This document shows positions 8,944 through 19,614 of a stretch of DNA of 64,000 nucleotides, in pieces. The number at the start of each line of letters is the position of its first letter. Positions within the stretch are counted from its first letter, which is position 1. The notes under the pieces are model-generated. The model was not told where the DNA came from and made no database searches. It saw nothing but the letters and a program-made list of their open reading frames with translations. The DNA is from Paenibacillus aquistagni (GTDB taxonomy: Bacteria; Bacillota; Bacilli; Paenibacillales; Paenibacillaceae). The position numbers and the translations under genes were made by a program. The stretch spans positions 496,001 through 560,000 of the forward strand of contig NZ_FXAZ01000004.1 of assembly GCF_900177815.1 (NCBI RefSeq), given 5' to 3'.

Positions 8944-9729
8944 ATGTACTATGCAGGCTTAGTATCGGAGTATCTTAAAAATTATGCGAAGACACGGCTT
9001 ACGTACCGCGCCGACTTCTGGGTCGAGGTTATCTCGGATCTTCTATTTCAGTTCACTAACCTGATCTTTATCTTTGTCGTCTTTATGCACACGCCTACGC
9101 TTGCAGGCTGGACAAGAGACGAGATGGTGTTTGTGTATGGCTACTTCATGATTCCATACGGCATTTTCAGCTGCTTTTTTAATCTATGGAGCTTCAGCGA
9201 GCGCTACATCGTCAAGGGAGAGATGGACCGCGTATTGACGCGGCCGGCCCACAGCCTGTTTCAGGTGCTGCTAGAGAATGTCGATCCTCCTTCTCTGATC
9301 GGATCAATGGTCGGAGCGCTGCTCATGATCCTGACAGGCATGAACCTTGGCTTAAGCTTCAGCCCGCTCGATATGGCTGTGCTGCTCCTATTGATTATTG
9401 GATCTGTGCTAATCTATTTTGGCATTTATACCGCCTTGACCTCCATATCGTTCTACTCGGATGCCCCGACAGGCATACTGCCCTTGGTGTGGAATATTCA
9501 GAGCTATGGGCGCTATCCGATGACGATTTACAATCGCTTTATACAAGTGCTGCTGACATGGATTCTGCCGTTTGCCTTTGTCGGCATTGTGCCGGCCGCA
9601 TACTTTGTTGAAGGGAAGGGCATGCAGCAGATGGCCTTGCTAACGCCAGTCGTAGGGCTGATTACCTTCCTCATTGGGATTACGCTGTGGAATATTGGGG
9701 TAAAGAGGTATCGAGGCGCTGGGTCTTAA
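8944..9729 (+). CDS. ABC-2 type permease, subunit 2
   Basis: Second membrane subunit, 261 residues, about six helices, with GEMDRVLTRPAHSLFQVLLE as the equivalent coupling region (ABC2_membrane_6-like). It starts 8 bases after the first permease (GGGGGG plus AAGG upstream), so ATPase and both permeases form one operon and a heterodimeric exporter. No signal for its substrate is visible; the same gene trio sits between gsaB/hemL-like genes and bcp in related bacilli, as I recall it. Confidence 0.83.
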   Translation: MYYAGLVSEYLKNYAKTRLTYRADFWVEVISDLLFQFTNLIFIFVVFMHTPTLAGWTRDEMVFVYGYFMIPYGIFSCFFNLWSFSERYIVKGEMDRVLTRPAHSLFQVLLENVDPPSLIGSMVGALLMILTGMNLGLSFSPLDMAVLLLLIIGSVLIYFGIYTALTSISFYSDAPTGILPLVWNIQSYGRYPMTIYNRFIQVLLTWILPFAFVGIVPAAYFVEGKGMQQMALLTPVVGLITFLIGITLWNIGVKRYRGAGS

Positions 9730-9900
9730 ATAGGCCCAATGCCATGGATCTAACGTTAGCGGCACCAATGGACGAATCAGCAATCAAGTCCATCATGACA
9801 ATCAAGCACAACATGGAGCATAGGGTCGACATGCTTGGTCATGTACGCGAGTGTCCCAATTAAGGGATAACCAATATCACATAAAAAGAGGTGTATGGCA

Positions 9901-10371
9901 ATGACACAACAAATAGAGATTGGACAAGCCGTTCCAGACTTTACACTGCCGGGCTCTAATGGCGAGCAGGTAAGCTTAAGCCAGTACCGCGGCCAGAAGG
10001 TTGTTATCTACTTTTATCCAAAAGATATGACCCCAGGCTGCACACAGGAAGCCTGCGACTTCCGGGATTATCACGGTGACTTCGCGAAGTACAATGCTGT
10101 TGTGCTTGGTATCAGCCCTGATGATCTCAAGCGCCATGGCAAGTTTGTAGAGAAGCATGAGCTGCCATTCACGCTGCTGTCCGATACGAAGCATGAAATT
10201 GCTGAGCTGTTCGGCGTGTGGCAGCTGAAGAAGATGTATGGCCGCGAGTATTACGGTATCGTGCGTTCCACCTTCCTCATTGATGAGAATGGCCTATTGG
10301 CGAAGGAATGGAGAAGTGTGAAGGTGAAGGGACATACCGAAGAAGTGCTTGCCGCAGTAAAGGGAGAGTAA
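9901..10371 (+). CDS. bcp: Thioredoxin-dependent thiol peroxidase (Bcp, peroxiredoxin Q)
   Basis: Cytoplasmic peroxiredoxin that reduces hydrogen peroxide and organic peroxides with thioredoxin. 156 residues, usual length. Peroxidatic Cys47 in TPGCTQEAC with the resolving Cys52 five residues later, the atypical 2-Cys pattern; PDFTLPG at the start and RSTFLID near the end are family motifs. Two in-frame ATG codons exist (9895 and 9901); AAGAGGTG ends just before the first and is well spaced only for 9901, so the second is chosen. Confidence 0.94.
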   Translation: MTQQIEIGQAVPDFTLPGSNGEQVSLSQYRGQKVVIYFYPKDMTPGCTQEACDFRDYHGDFAKYNAVVLGISPDDLKRHGKFVEKHELPFTLLSDTKHEIAELFGVWQLKKMYGREYYGIVRSTFLIDENGLLAKEWRSVKVKGHTEEVLAAVKGE

Positions 10372-10451
10372 TGCGGTAAAGATAGATGATATAGGATAAG
10401 CCAGCCTGGATGATCGAAACTGAGGTGAGGTGGTGCATGTAATAGCCCTGC

Positions 10452-10486
10452 CCAGCCTGTTCCTGATCACAGGCTGGTTTTTATTT
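10452..10486 (+). terminator. Terminator after bcp
   Basis: CCAGCCTG (10452-10459) pairs with CAGGCTGG (10470-10477), followed by TTTTTATTT. Confidence 0.9.
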
Positions 10487-10663
10487 GGCATAAGTTTATT
10501 AGATTCGTTGGCATGGTCTGCCAAAGTTGCGCTAAGTCCAACATATCGGGCTGCCGCATAGGGCATTCACACGGTTATAACTCTATTGATCGACATAAAT
10601 TAATCATAGATTGATGGAAGCGAGGCTGTGTGAAGTTCACGATCAGATAGGGTGGTGTGGGCA

Positions 10664-11392
10664 ATGCCAGACAAAATTGTAATGTGGGACCCGGGACATG
10701 GGGGAACGGACTCGGGTGCGGTAGGCAATGGGCTGCGAGAGAAGGATATTGTGCTTCGAATTGCACTGGAAGCCTCTCGAAGACTAATGGCAGAGTATGA
10801 TGGAGTGACCAGCCTGTTAACGAGATCGACGGATGTCTTCATTGAGCTGACAGCGCGTACGGATATGGCCAACAAGGCAGAAGCAGACGTATTTGTTTCA
10901 ATACATTGCAATTCAGGCGGCGGGGCTGGGGGATTTGAATCATATATCTATAATGGGACAACCGATCAAACAACCGTAGCGCTGCAGAAAGTGCTGCACA
11001 GCGAGATTATGTCGCGGCTCAAGCCGTTCTCTGTCAATGATCGCGGGCAGAAGAAAGCGAATTTCCACGTGCTGCGCCAGACCTCCATGCCTGCTATTCT
11101 AACGGAAAATTTATTCGTAGACGTGGTCTCTGATGCAGCGAAGCTGAACAATCCTGATGTTATCGAAGCATTGGTCAGTGGACATGTCGCCGGGGTGGCG
11201 AAGACGCTTGGCTTAGTAAAGAAGCCAGTTGATCCGAATGCTGTGACCATTGCTGTCGACGGGCAGTTCGTCTCAACAGGCATTAATATCAATGGCACAA
11301 CTTATGCGCCTGTGAGAGCCCTTGCAGAATCGCTTGGCGCTGCGGTCAGCTGGAATCAGGAGAAGAAGCGGGTTGATATTACGACATCGTAA
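10664..11392 (+). CDS. N-acetylmuramoyl-L-alanine amidase with C-terminal stalk domain
   Basis: Zinc amidase (Amidase_3) that cuts the bond between muramic acid and L-alanine in peptidoglycan. 242 residues: catalytic domain 1-185 with WDPGHGGTDSGA (zinc His), the Glu in LREKD, SIHCNSGGG (zinc His) and the catalytic Glu in ILTENLFVD. Residues about 190-242 form a copper-amine-oxidase N-terminal-like domain (INGTTYAPVRALAESLGA), common as a wall-associated add-on in Paenibacillus. No signal peptide precedes the catalytic domain, as in CwlC-type sporulation amidases that act after mother-cell lysis or leave by lysis; that role is inferred. ATG at 10664 follows GGGTGGTG. Confidence 0.88.
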   Translation: MPDKIVMWDPGHGGTDSGAVGNGLREKDIVLRIALEASRRLMAEYDGVTSLLTRSTDVFIELTARTDMANKAEADVFVSIHCNSGGGAGGFESYIYNGTTDQTTVALQKVLHSEIMSRLKPFSVNDRGQKKANFHVLRQTSMPAILTENLFVDVVSDAAKLNNPDVIEALVSGHVAGVAKTLGLVKKPVDPNAVTIAVDGQFVSTGININGTTYAPVRALAESLGAAVSWNQEKKRVDITTS

Positions 11393-11529
11393 CAGGCGCT
11401 TGGCATGCAGGATGTCAGTTATGCGTACTGCAGGGCATTATTGCAATCGATGATTCGAGGCATTTATAATGCTGTATAAGGATTGTACGTCGTCTGCAAG
11501 TGATGAGAATGTTATCGATATATTAGGGA

Positions 11530-11584
11530 GGCTGGGACAAAAGTGGCGCATGCTTAAGGGGACGCTCTTGTCCTGGCCTTTTCT
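11530..11584 (+). terminator. Terminator of the amidase transcript
   Basis: A 14-bp stem (11530-11543 with 11565-11578) containing two G-U pairs and one mismatch, followed by TTTTCTT. Confidence 0.65.
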
Positions 11585-11708
11585 TATGCCCATATGCGAT
11601 AGTCAGAACTTTTAGATTGATGTAAGGGCATCTCTTGATGAGAACACTAGGCGACAGGACAGTTCTCCAGTAGGACAGAGCATGCATGGCGTACACCTTT
11701 AGGATGTG

Positions 11709-11753
11709 TAAAAAAAGATCGAGCCGCGAGCAGGCGCTCTATGGCTCGATCTT
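11709..11753 (-). terminator. Terminator of the flavoprotein gene
   Basis: AAGATCGAGCC (11715-11725) and GGCTCGATCTT (11743-11753) form a perfect 11-bp stem; read on the minus strand it is followed by a run of seven or more T. Confidence 0.92.
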
Positions 11754-11842
11754 AACTTGATATCAGATAGATGAGGCTCCTATCGGATTGATCCTTTTAA
11801 AAATGGAGGAAACCGTTACAGCAATTTGGAGTTAAAGGGGGT

Positions 11843-13669
<1,827 letters not shown>

Positions 13670-13680
13670 TCAAACGGCCC

Positions 13681-13742
13681 TGTGAAAGATTTGCTAGACA
13701 AACCTTTCACAAAAGGCCTAGACATGAAGGGGGGCTTCATGT
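13681..13742. promoter_or_regulatory. Two inverted repeats in the shared control region
   Basis: TGTGAAAGATTTG (13681-13693) and CAAACCTTTCACA (13699-13711) form a 31-bp near-perfect palindrome; ACATGAAG and CTTCATGT flank a G-run at 13722-13742. They lie between the flavoprotein gene and the sensor kinase gene, transcribed in opposite directions, and may be operator sites or leader hairpins. Confidence 0.5.
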
Positions 13743-13866
13743 GAAAATGTGCACAAGAGATATTATAGGCTTGAAAGCTCTATATGTATTTGCACGATCC
13801 AGCGTTTTTTTGTCTTTTTCGGGCTTTTATGCACATGATGATTGCTCATGGAGGGTTGATTTAGCC

Positions 13867-15483
13867 ATGATTTCTATTCAGCGAAAGATTACGATTTATG
13901 CAGGGAGCTGCTTTTTACTGTTGTTTCTTGCTTTGCTGGCTGCCATTTATATGGAAATGAATCATACGGTTGTACCATTGAATAAAAGCTTGACGCAGCA
14001 GGTCGTGAATGCAAGAAGCGACCAGATCAATTATTGGTTCGATCAGCGCATTGTCGAGATCGAGATGCTGGCATCTCTAGCCTCTGATCATCAGTGGACA
14101 AGGGATACGCTGCTGGAAGAAATTAATAAGTTCGAAGCGAAGAAGCAGGAGGAGTACGAGTCGATCCGGGTTGTTGACCGTAAGGCCAACTCTTGGTCAT
14201 CCTATGACCAGCCCTTCTCCATATTGAATCGTGCGTATTACCATCGGATGATTGAATCGAATGCTTCCTATGTGGTCAGCAATCCTATTCTCTCCAGGGC
14301 CAACGGGGCTGAGATCGTCGTGATTTTGTATCGGATAGAACCTTCTGTGAATGAGGAGGTTGCTTACATTGCGGCAGCTGTGTCGATTCAGAAGATGAAG
14401 GAGATTGCTCAGGATATATCGCTCTATGACCGATCTGGACAGCTTATTGTGGATTGCCGGCCTGCGGATCATGCCTCATCCAATGCCGGACAAGCAGACA
14501 GCATCTCGCTTGCTCGTAAGGATGTAAGTGTATTCGAAGCGCCCATTGAGCGCGTTCCGGGTTGGAAGCTTGTCCTTGAGGTGCCAAGTTCAGAGCTGTC
14601 CCTTGCCATTGTGAAGACGCAGCGGACAGCTCTATTGGTAGGTATTCTTATTGGAGGCGTGTTTATCGTGTTACTGACACTTCTGGCCTCATCGATCATT
14701 CGACCGATTCAATCGCTGCGGCGCGTGATGAGAAATGTGCAGGAAGGCGATCAGCGGGTTCGCGCTGACGAGGGCCGCGCCGATGAGATTGGAGACCTCG
14801 GAAGAAGCTTTAATGAGATGCTGGTACAGATGTATCGCTCTGAGCAGGAAAAGAAGGAGATTGAGCTTCGGCTTGTGCATGAGCAGATTAAGCCTCACTT
14901 TTTATACAATACTCTCGATACGATTCAATGGATGGCCAGAGACTATGGCGCAGATAATGTGGTCGGCATGGTCGAGGCGCTCAGCACCTATTTCCGACTT
15001 GGCTTAGGTGCGGGAGAGCCTTTTATTCCTTTGGAGCAGGAGCTAGAACATGTTGAGAGCTACCTTCATATTCAAAGTGTGCGTTATGAGGAGATCATGG
15101 AATATGAGATGGAATGCGAAGAAGGGCTTCTAAGCTATCCCGTCATTCGGTTTATGCTGCAGCCGCTCGTAGAGAACGCCATCTATCACGGCATTAAGCC
15201 GCTTGGAGATCGCAGAAGCTTCATTCGAATTGCGGCAGAGCGAGTGGAGAATCAGCTGGTTATTAAAGTGGAGAACAACGGCATGATGATTCCAGCAGAG
15301 AAGCTTGCCAAGATCAATCAAGCACTGCGCATGGATGTCTATGACAGCTCTGCTACCGGCTTCGGTTTGTACAGTGTCAATCATCGAATTCGGCTTGCGT
15401 ATGGAGAGCGCTATGGCCTTGAAGTAAGCAGCCTTGATCAGGTGACACGGATGATCCTTCATATTCCATTTGAAGAGGAGTGA
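13867..15483 (+). CDS. YesM-type sensor histidine kinase
   Basis: Membrane sensor kinase, 538 residues from the ATG at 13867. Membrane helix at about 10-32, an extracytoplasmic Cache-like sensor region to about 250, second helix 253-278, HAMP domain (RPIQSLRRVM to about 320), then the His_kinase domain with the phospho-His344 in EQIKPHFLYNTL and a HATPase (LVENAIYHGI near 434; GFGLYSVNHRI). An in-frame extension upstream to 13663 lacks a ribosome site and runs through the inverted repeats, so it is not used; GGAGGG lies 12 bases before the chosen ATG. Its partner response regulator starts 7 bases after its stop. These systems usually sense sugars or small extracellular ligands; here the divergent flavoprotein gene is the only visible target candidate. 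Confidence 0.9.
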   Translation: MISIQRKITIYAGSCFLLLFLALLAAIYMEMNHTVVPLNKSLTQQVVNARSDQINYWFDQRIVEIEMLASLASDHQWTRDTLLEEINKFEAKKQEEYESIRVVDRKANSWSSYDQPFSILNRAYYHRMIESNASYVVSNPILSRANGAEIVVILYRIEPSVNEEVAYIAAAVSIQKMKEIAQDISLYDRSGQLIVDCRPADHASSNAGQADSISLARKDVSVFEAPIERVPGWKLVLEVPSSELSLAIVKTQRTALLVGILIGGVFIVLLTLLASSIIRPIQSLRRVMRNVQEGDQRVRADEGRADEIGDLGRSFNEMLVQMYRSEQEKKEIELRLVHEQIKPHFLYNTLDTIQWMARDYGADNVVGMVEALSTYFRLGLGAGEPFIPLEQELEHVESYLHIQSVRYEEIMEYEMECEEGLLSYPVIRFMLQPLVENAIYHGIKPLGDRRSFIRIAAERVENQLVIKVENNGMMIPAEKLAKINQALRMDVYDSSATGFGLYSVNHRIRLAYGERYGLEVSSLDQVTRMILHIPFEEE

Positions 15484-15490
15484 CAGACAG

Positions 15491-16282
15491 ATGTGGAAGC
15501 TTGTGATCGTCGATGACGAAAAAATAATACGCAAAGGCCTGCTGCAGTATATCGAAGATAGTTCGTACCCCTTTGAGGTCATTGGTGAGGCGAAGAGCGC
15601 GGGTGAGGCGCTTGCTCAGTTGGAGGAGACGCTGCCCCACGTATGCTTTGTCGATATCAATATGCCAAACATGAACGGGCTTGATATGATCAGCTGCATG
15701 CGAGAGCGCTGTCCGCAGGTGGAAGTCGTCATCATCAGCGGGTATGACAACTTCGAATATGCTAGACAGGCTGTTCAGCTTCGGGCATTTGACTATGTGC
15801 TGAAGCCGGTGCCGAAGAGTGACCTGAATAAGCTCCTTCATCGGCTGGATGAGCATTTGCAGGCCAAGTACCCGGATCAGCCAAGAGAAGATAAAGCAAA
15901 AGAAGAGAAGCCGGCCTTCACGGGGGATGGAACGGTGCTCGTGCGCAAGGTGACAGAATATATTGAAGATCACTATCAGGACCCGGAACTATCGATTCAG
16001 CGTGTGGCTGCCTTGTTTCACATCAATGCGACGTATCTTAGCAAGCGGATGAAGCAGGAGCTAGGTTCATCTTTCCTCGACTATGTGACAGCGCTAAGAA
16101 TTGCGAAAGCGATGGAACTATTAGAAGATGCCGCTTCCAACATTAAGATTGGCGATCTTGCAATTAAGGTAGGTTATAAGAGCCCGTATTATTTTAGCCG
16201 TGTATTCAAAAATAGAGTAGGCCAAAGCCCTTTGGAATACAAACAACATCCAATCTCACTTGCTTCAGAGAGTCCTTCTTAA
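15491..16282 (+). CDS. AraC-type response regulator
   Basis: 263 residues: receiver domain 1-120 (acidic pair D8/D9, phospho-acceptor Asp55 in VDINMP, conserved Lys in VLKPV), linker, and a C-terminal AraC double HTH (about 155-255, ending YKSPYYFSRVFKNRVGQSPLEY). It is the cognate partner of the YesM-type kinase, co-transcribed with it (GAGGAG of the kinase 3' end serves as ribosome site). Target unknown; the adjacent divergent reductase gene is a natural guess. Confidence 0.92.
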   Translation: MWKLVIVDDEKIIRKGLLQYIEDSSYPFEVIGEAKSAGEALAQLEETLPHVCFVDINMPNMNGLDMISCMRERCPQVEVVIISGYDNFEYARQAVQLRAFDYVLKPVPKSDLNKLLHRLDEHLQAKYPDQPREDKAKEEKPAFTGDGTVLVRKVTEYIEDHYQDPELSIQRVAALFHINATYLSKRMKQELGSSFLDYVTALRIAKAMELLEDAASNIKIGDLAIKVGYKSPYYFSRVFKNRVGQSPLEYKQHPISLASESPS

Positions 16283-16576
16283 GCATGGAGTAAAAGGGTA
16301 GGGCAGTGGTTTAGGGTGACAAAAAATGGTGTAATATTAACCGATGAATGCTTGTACAATCTATACGAGAAGCTAATAAGGCGAATAGAACAGGACCATG
16401 ATTGGATTGGTAGTAAAAGGGTTTTGTTTGCTTATTGGCGAATGTAGAAGACGATGTAGAAGCCGACATGCATCGTTTACTCGAATCGTCTTCATGTTCG
16501 AAGAGGCGCGTCCTCACTCTCCTTACAACGATGTTGCGCTTCGAACCAGTGATCGAAAGACAAGGAGGCATAGATA
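16283..16576. other. Leader of the deacetylase gene with a long hairpin
   Basis: No gene is seen. GAAGACGAT (16447-16455) and ATCGTCTTC (16485-16493) form a perfect 9-bp stem with a 29-nt loop and no T-run behind it. No good promoter was found by eye. Confidence 0.4.
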
Positions 16577-17800
16577 ATGACAGAACGCAGTCGCCACAGT
16601 ACTGGGCGAATATTAGCAGGGCTGCTGCTCGGATTGGCTGCATTGATGATCGTTGCGATGATTCCGATGCAGGGCAGACTAGGCTCCATTGCATTTGCGG
16701 CCGATCAAGGGAAAGCGCAGGGTGAAGTAGAAGTGCTCGCTCCTAAGGCTGAGAAAAAGGTTTACCTTACCTTTGATGATGGTCCGAGCACGCATACGAA
16801 GGCTGTGCTGGACATTTTGGCAAAGGAGAAGGTTACAGGCACGTTTTTTGTACTCGGCAAGCAGGTAAAGCAGTATCCCGCACTTATTCAACGCATTGTT
16901 GATGAAGGTCATGCCATCGGCAATCATTCCTACAATCATCAATACAATGAATTGTACAGCGACTTCCGCAACTTCTGGTCCCAGATTCGCAAGACCGGAG
17001 ACGCGATCAAAGACGTCATTGGCTATGAACCTCGGCTGGTACGAGCTCCAGGGGGAACATTCCTGAATTTTGACCAGCAGTGTTTCAATCTGCTGGAACA
17101 AGCGGGTTATATTGTTCACGATTGGAATGTCGACAGCAATGATTCGAAGCGTGTCGGGGTGCCTGCACGAGAGATTATGCAGGGGGTGAAATCAGGGGCG
17201 CTTGGATCATCGGTCATTGTGCTCATGCATGATGGAATCGGTCACGGCGAGACGGTGAAGGCGCTGCCGGAGATTATTCAATATTACAAACACAAAGGCT
17301 ACAGCTTCGAGGTGCTTACCCCGGAGATCAAGCCTGTGCAATTCCAATTAGCCTCGCGCGATCGCTGGCATCGAAATCCAGTATCGAAGACATGGATTGA
17401 TGCGAATGTGGCTTCTGTTCAGGTGACAGGCAAACCTGAGATCAAGCAGCAGTTTAAGATTTGGACGAATAACGGGGAAGTGCTCTTCGAGCCAGGACAG
17501 TATCGTGCTGTAGCTGGCGTCACTTATGTACCTGTTCGTACGCTCGTTGAAAAATTAAAGGGCACGGTAAGCTACAGCGCTATGGATCGTGAAGTCGTAG
17601 TTACCATTTCCGGTGTGCAATGGGGAATGGATGCTGTAACGGGCAAGGCTCGGCTGATTCATGAGGCAGGAATGTCAACTTCATTGCCTTGGAAGAGTAC
17701 GGAATACGACCACCAGATCTATGTTCCGCTTCGTCAAGCCCTTGAGGCTTCCCGCCTGTCTTTGACTCAATATGAGCTTATCCCTGTCGAGGAAGCTTGA
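16577..17800 (+). CDS. Polysaccharide deacetylase (NodB type) with C-terminal stalk domain
   Basis: Carbohydrate esterase family 4 enzyme, 407 residues, likely removing acetyl groups from peptidoglycan or another wall glycan. N-terminal signal/anchor helix (about 12-42, ending in AFAADQ). All five CE4 motifs are visible: TFDDGPS (Asp67, Asp68), HSYNH, RAPGG, DWNVDS and LMHD. The C-terminal part from about 285 is a copper-amine-oxidase-like domain (GVTYVPVRTLVEKLKG and YVPLRQALEA), as in the amidase at 10664, perhaps for wall binding. AAGGAGG precedes the ATG. It is a single gene; the strong promoter of the next transcription unit begins some 50 bp after its stop. Confidence 0.93.
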   Translation: MTERSRHSTGRILAGLLLGLAALMIVAMIPMQGRLGSIAFAADQGKAQGEVEVLAPKAEKKVYLTFDDGPSTHTKAVLDILAKEKVTGTFFVLGKQVKQYPALIQRIVDEGHAIGNHSYNHQYNELYSDFRNFWSQIRKTGDAIKDVIGYEPRLVRAPGGTFLNFDQQCFNLLEQAGYIVHDWNVDSNDSKRVGVPAREIMQGVKSGALGSSVIVLMHDGIGHGETVKALPEIIQYYKHKGYSFEVLTPEIKPVQFQLASRDRWHRNPVSKTWIDANVASVQVTGKPEIKQQFKIWTNNGEVLFEPGQYRAVAGVTYVPVRTLVEKLKGTVSYSAMDREVVVTISGVQWGMDAVTGKARLIHEAGMSTSLPWKSTEYDHQIYVPLRQALEASRLSLTQYELIPVEEA

Positions 17801-17851
17801 TTGAACACGTACATAGAGCATTCATGTTACAGCATCATTAGGGAGCTTTCA

Positions 17852-17880
17852 TTGACTGCTCGTCCTCGTTGTATTAAAAT
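17852..17880 (+). promoter_or_regulatory. Sigma-A promoter of the riboswitch transcript
   Basis: TTGACT (17852-17857), 17-bp spacer, TAAAAT (17875-17880). Transcription would begin almost exactly at the first base of the aptamer. Confidence 0.75.
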
Positions 17881-17883
17881 GGA

Positions 17884-18003
17884 AGAAAGCTTAGTTCCCG
17901 ATTGACCTCGGGAAGCGGGGGAACCATTTCCTTGGGGCGTATCACTTTTGTGTGTAGGGAACCATCTTTCCCGAGCCCGTCAGCTAACCTCGTCAGCTCT
18001 AGA
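17884..18003 (+). ncRNA. ydaO/yuaA-type cyclic di-AMP riboswitch
   Basis: Aptamer recognised from its conserved blocks in the right order: hairpin TTCCCG/CGGGAA, then GCGGGGGAACCA, TTGGGGCGTATC, GTAGGGAACCA, CCCGAGCCCGTCAG and CTAACCTCG. Class members are OFF switches: high c-di-AMP promotes the downstream terminator. They usually control potassium or osmolyte uptake and wall hydrolases. Here an intrinsic terminator follows 40 bases later and the next gene is a KamA-family enzyme. Confidence 0.88.
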
Positions 18004-18043
18004 TGGGTCGAACTTTACATGTTGAATTATTATCGTGTTTAAG

Positions 18044-18069
18044 GGACCCGCACCGTCGGGTCCTTTTTT
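18044..18069 (+). terminator. Riboswitch terminator
   Basis: GGACCCG (18044-18050) pairs with CGGGTCC (18057-18063), followed by TTTTTTATTT. Expected expression platform of the riboswitch, 99 bases before the KamA-family start codon. Confidence 0.92.
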
Positions 18070-18167
18070 ATTTATAGCTGACTCGATGGATTCGCAAGCT
18101 AGACAATCGTCTATATTGCGGATGTCGGGTCTTTTTGTTTTTACTACGAGGAATGGAGGAACAAAGG

Positions 18168-19337
18168 ATGCAGCCTAAGTACATTACGAACATCGACAAG
18201 ATCTTGGAAATACCGGAGCAGGATCGCAATAAGCTGAAAGCGATTACCGAGAAATTTGTGTTCCGCGTCAATGACTACTATTTGAACCTTATTGATTGGA
18301 GTGACCCGTTGGACCCGATCCGCAAGCTCGTGATTCCCAATGAGGGCGAGTTAATGGAGTATGGAAGATGGGATGCATCAGATGAAGACACCAACTATGT
18401 GGTGCCAGGATGTCAGCATAAGTATAAGACAACTGCGCTTCTTATGGTCTCAGAGGTGTGCGGCGCTTATTGCCGGTACTGCTTCCGCAAGCGCTTGTTC
18501 CGCAATGACGTGAAGGAAGCAATGAACGACTTGGAACCGGGTCTTGCTTATATTGAGAATCACCCGGAGATCAACAATGTGCTGCTGACAGGAGGAGACA
18601 GCTTGATTCTTGCGACACCGAAGCTGGAAATGATCTTTAAGCGGCTTCGCGCTATCAAGCATGTCAAGATTATTAGACTCGGCTCGAAGATCCCGGTATT
18701 CAATCCAATGCGAATCTATGAAGATGAAGCTCTGCTTAATCTTATTCGTGAATATTCCACTGTTGACCAGCGCATTTATGTTATGGCCCATGTGAACCAT
18801 CCAAGAGAGATTACTAACGAAGCGAAGCAGGGCTTCGATGCGCTTCACCAGGCAGGCGCAATTGTCGTGAATCAGACCCCTGTGCTGCGTGGAATCAATG
18901 ATGATCCTCAGGTGCTCGCCGAGCTGCTTGATAAGCTCTCTTGGGCGGGTGTTACGCCGTATTACTTCTTCATTAATCGTCCAGTGGCGGGCAATCGCGA
19001 GTTTGTACTGCCGCTTCAGGAAGTTTATGAGATCGTAGAACAAGCCAAGGGAATGACTTCAGGGCTTGGCAAGCGTGTCCGTTTGGCGATGAGCCACACT
19101 TCAGGCAAGATTGAGATTCTAGCGATCGAAGATGGCAAAGCCTATCTGAAGTACCATCAGTCAAGAGACAACCAATATGGCAAGTTCATGGTGCTTGGCT
19201 GTCCGCCAGAGGCAGCGTGGTTCGATGATTTAATCGGCAGTGAGCATGAGTGGGAGAAGCCTGAGAAGAAGCGGGAGGATATTGTCTCTGTGAATGAGCT
19301 GCCGGATCTGCCTCGTAAAAAGGTCAGAAGCTATTAA
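18168..19337 (+). CDS. KamA-family radical SAM enzyme (lysine-2,3-aminomutase-like)
   Basis: 389 residues. Radical SAM cluster motif CGAYCRYC (CxxxCxxC), SAM-binding LLTGGDSL, and a C-terminal HTSGKIEIL segment whose Lys aligns with the PLP lysine of lysine 2,3-aminomutase. Such enzymes move an amino group between carbons 2 and 3; beta-lysine made this way can become the osmolyte N-epsilon-acetyl-beta-lysine. In my alignment from memory, however, the two substrate-binding aspartates of true LAM (in QCDL and VVDAPGGGGK) are absent (FINRP, RLAMSHTSGK), so the substrate may not be lysine. No acetyltransferase (AblB) gene adjoins. GGAGG with 9 bases spacing selects ATG 18168. Control by the upstream c-di-AMP riboswitch is likely. 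Confidence 0.82.
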   Translation: MQPKYITNIDKILEIPEQDRNKLKAITEKFVFRVNDYYLNLIDWSDPLDPIRKLVIPNEGELMEYGRWDASDEDTNYVVPGCQHKYKTTALLMVSEVCGAYCRYCFRKRLFRNDVKEAMNDLEPGLAYIENHPEINNVLLTGGDSLILATPKLEMIFKRLRAIKHVKIIRLGSKIPVFNPMRIYEDEALLNLIREYSTVDQRIYVMAHVNHPREITNEAKQGFDALHQAGAIVVNQTPVLRGINDDPQVLAELLDKLSWAGVTPYYFFINRPVAGNREFVLPLQEVYEIVEQAKGMTSGLGKRVRLAMSHTSGKIEILAIEDGKAYLKYHQSRDNQYGKFMVLGCPPEAAWFDDLIGSEHEWEKPEKKREDIVSVNELPDLPRKKVRSY

Positions 19338-19458
19338 CAAAGCTTTCAAAGCTGATAAACATAGAATGAATGGTAAGGCTGTTTATCTTCCTATTATGTT
19401 ATGAGAATGTTCATAGGTTTAATCTCTATCAATTTGGGTGAGACTGTTTCATAGGGCG

Positions 19459-19522
19459 GCCCGGAGATCGGTTCATGTGACGTGCTAGATTACGCGCGGG
19501 AACCGGCCTTCGGGCTTTTTTT
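19459..19522 (+). terminator. Terminator after the KamA-family gene
   Basis: GCCCGG with inner GGTTC pairs with GAACC and CGGGC (19501-19515), followed by seven T. Confidence 0.75.
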
Positions 19523-19614
19523 ATCTTAAAGCTGGATTGCGCAATGATTCCTATGATAGCAGATCGATCGTCATAAGCGTGCATTCAATAGAATAGGGAG
19601 GGGTATGAGAACCT

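Larger units (their letters stand above)
11393..11842. other. Gap between convergent genes with two terminators
   Basis: No gene is seen in these 450 bases. They contain one terminator for the amidase (plus strand) and one for the flavoprotein gene (minus strand), listed separately. Confidence 0.6.
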
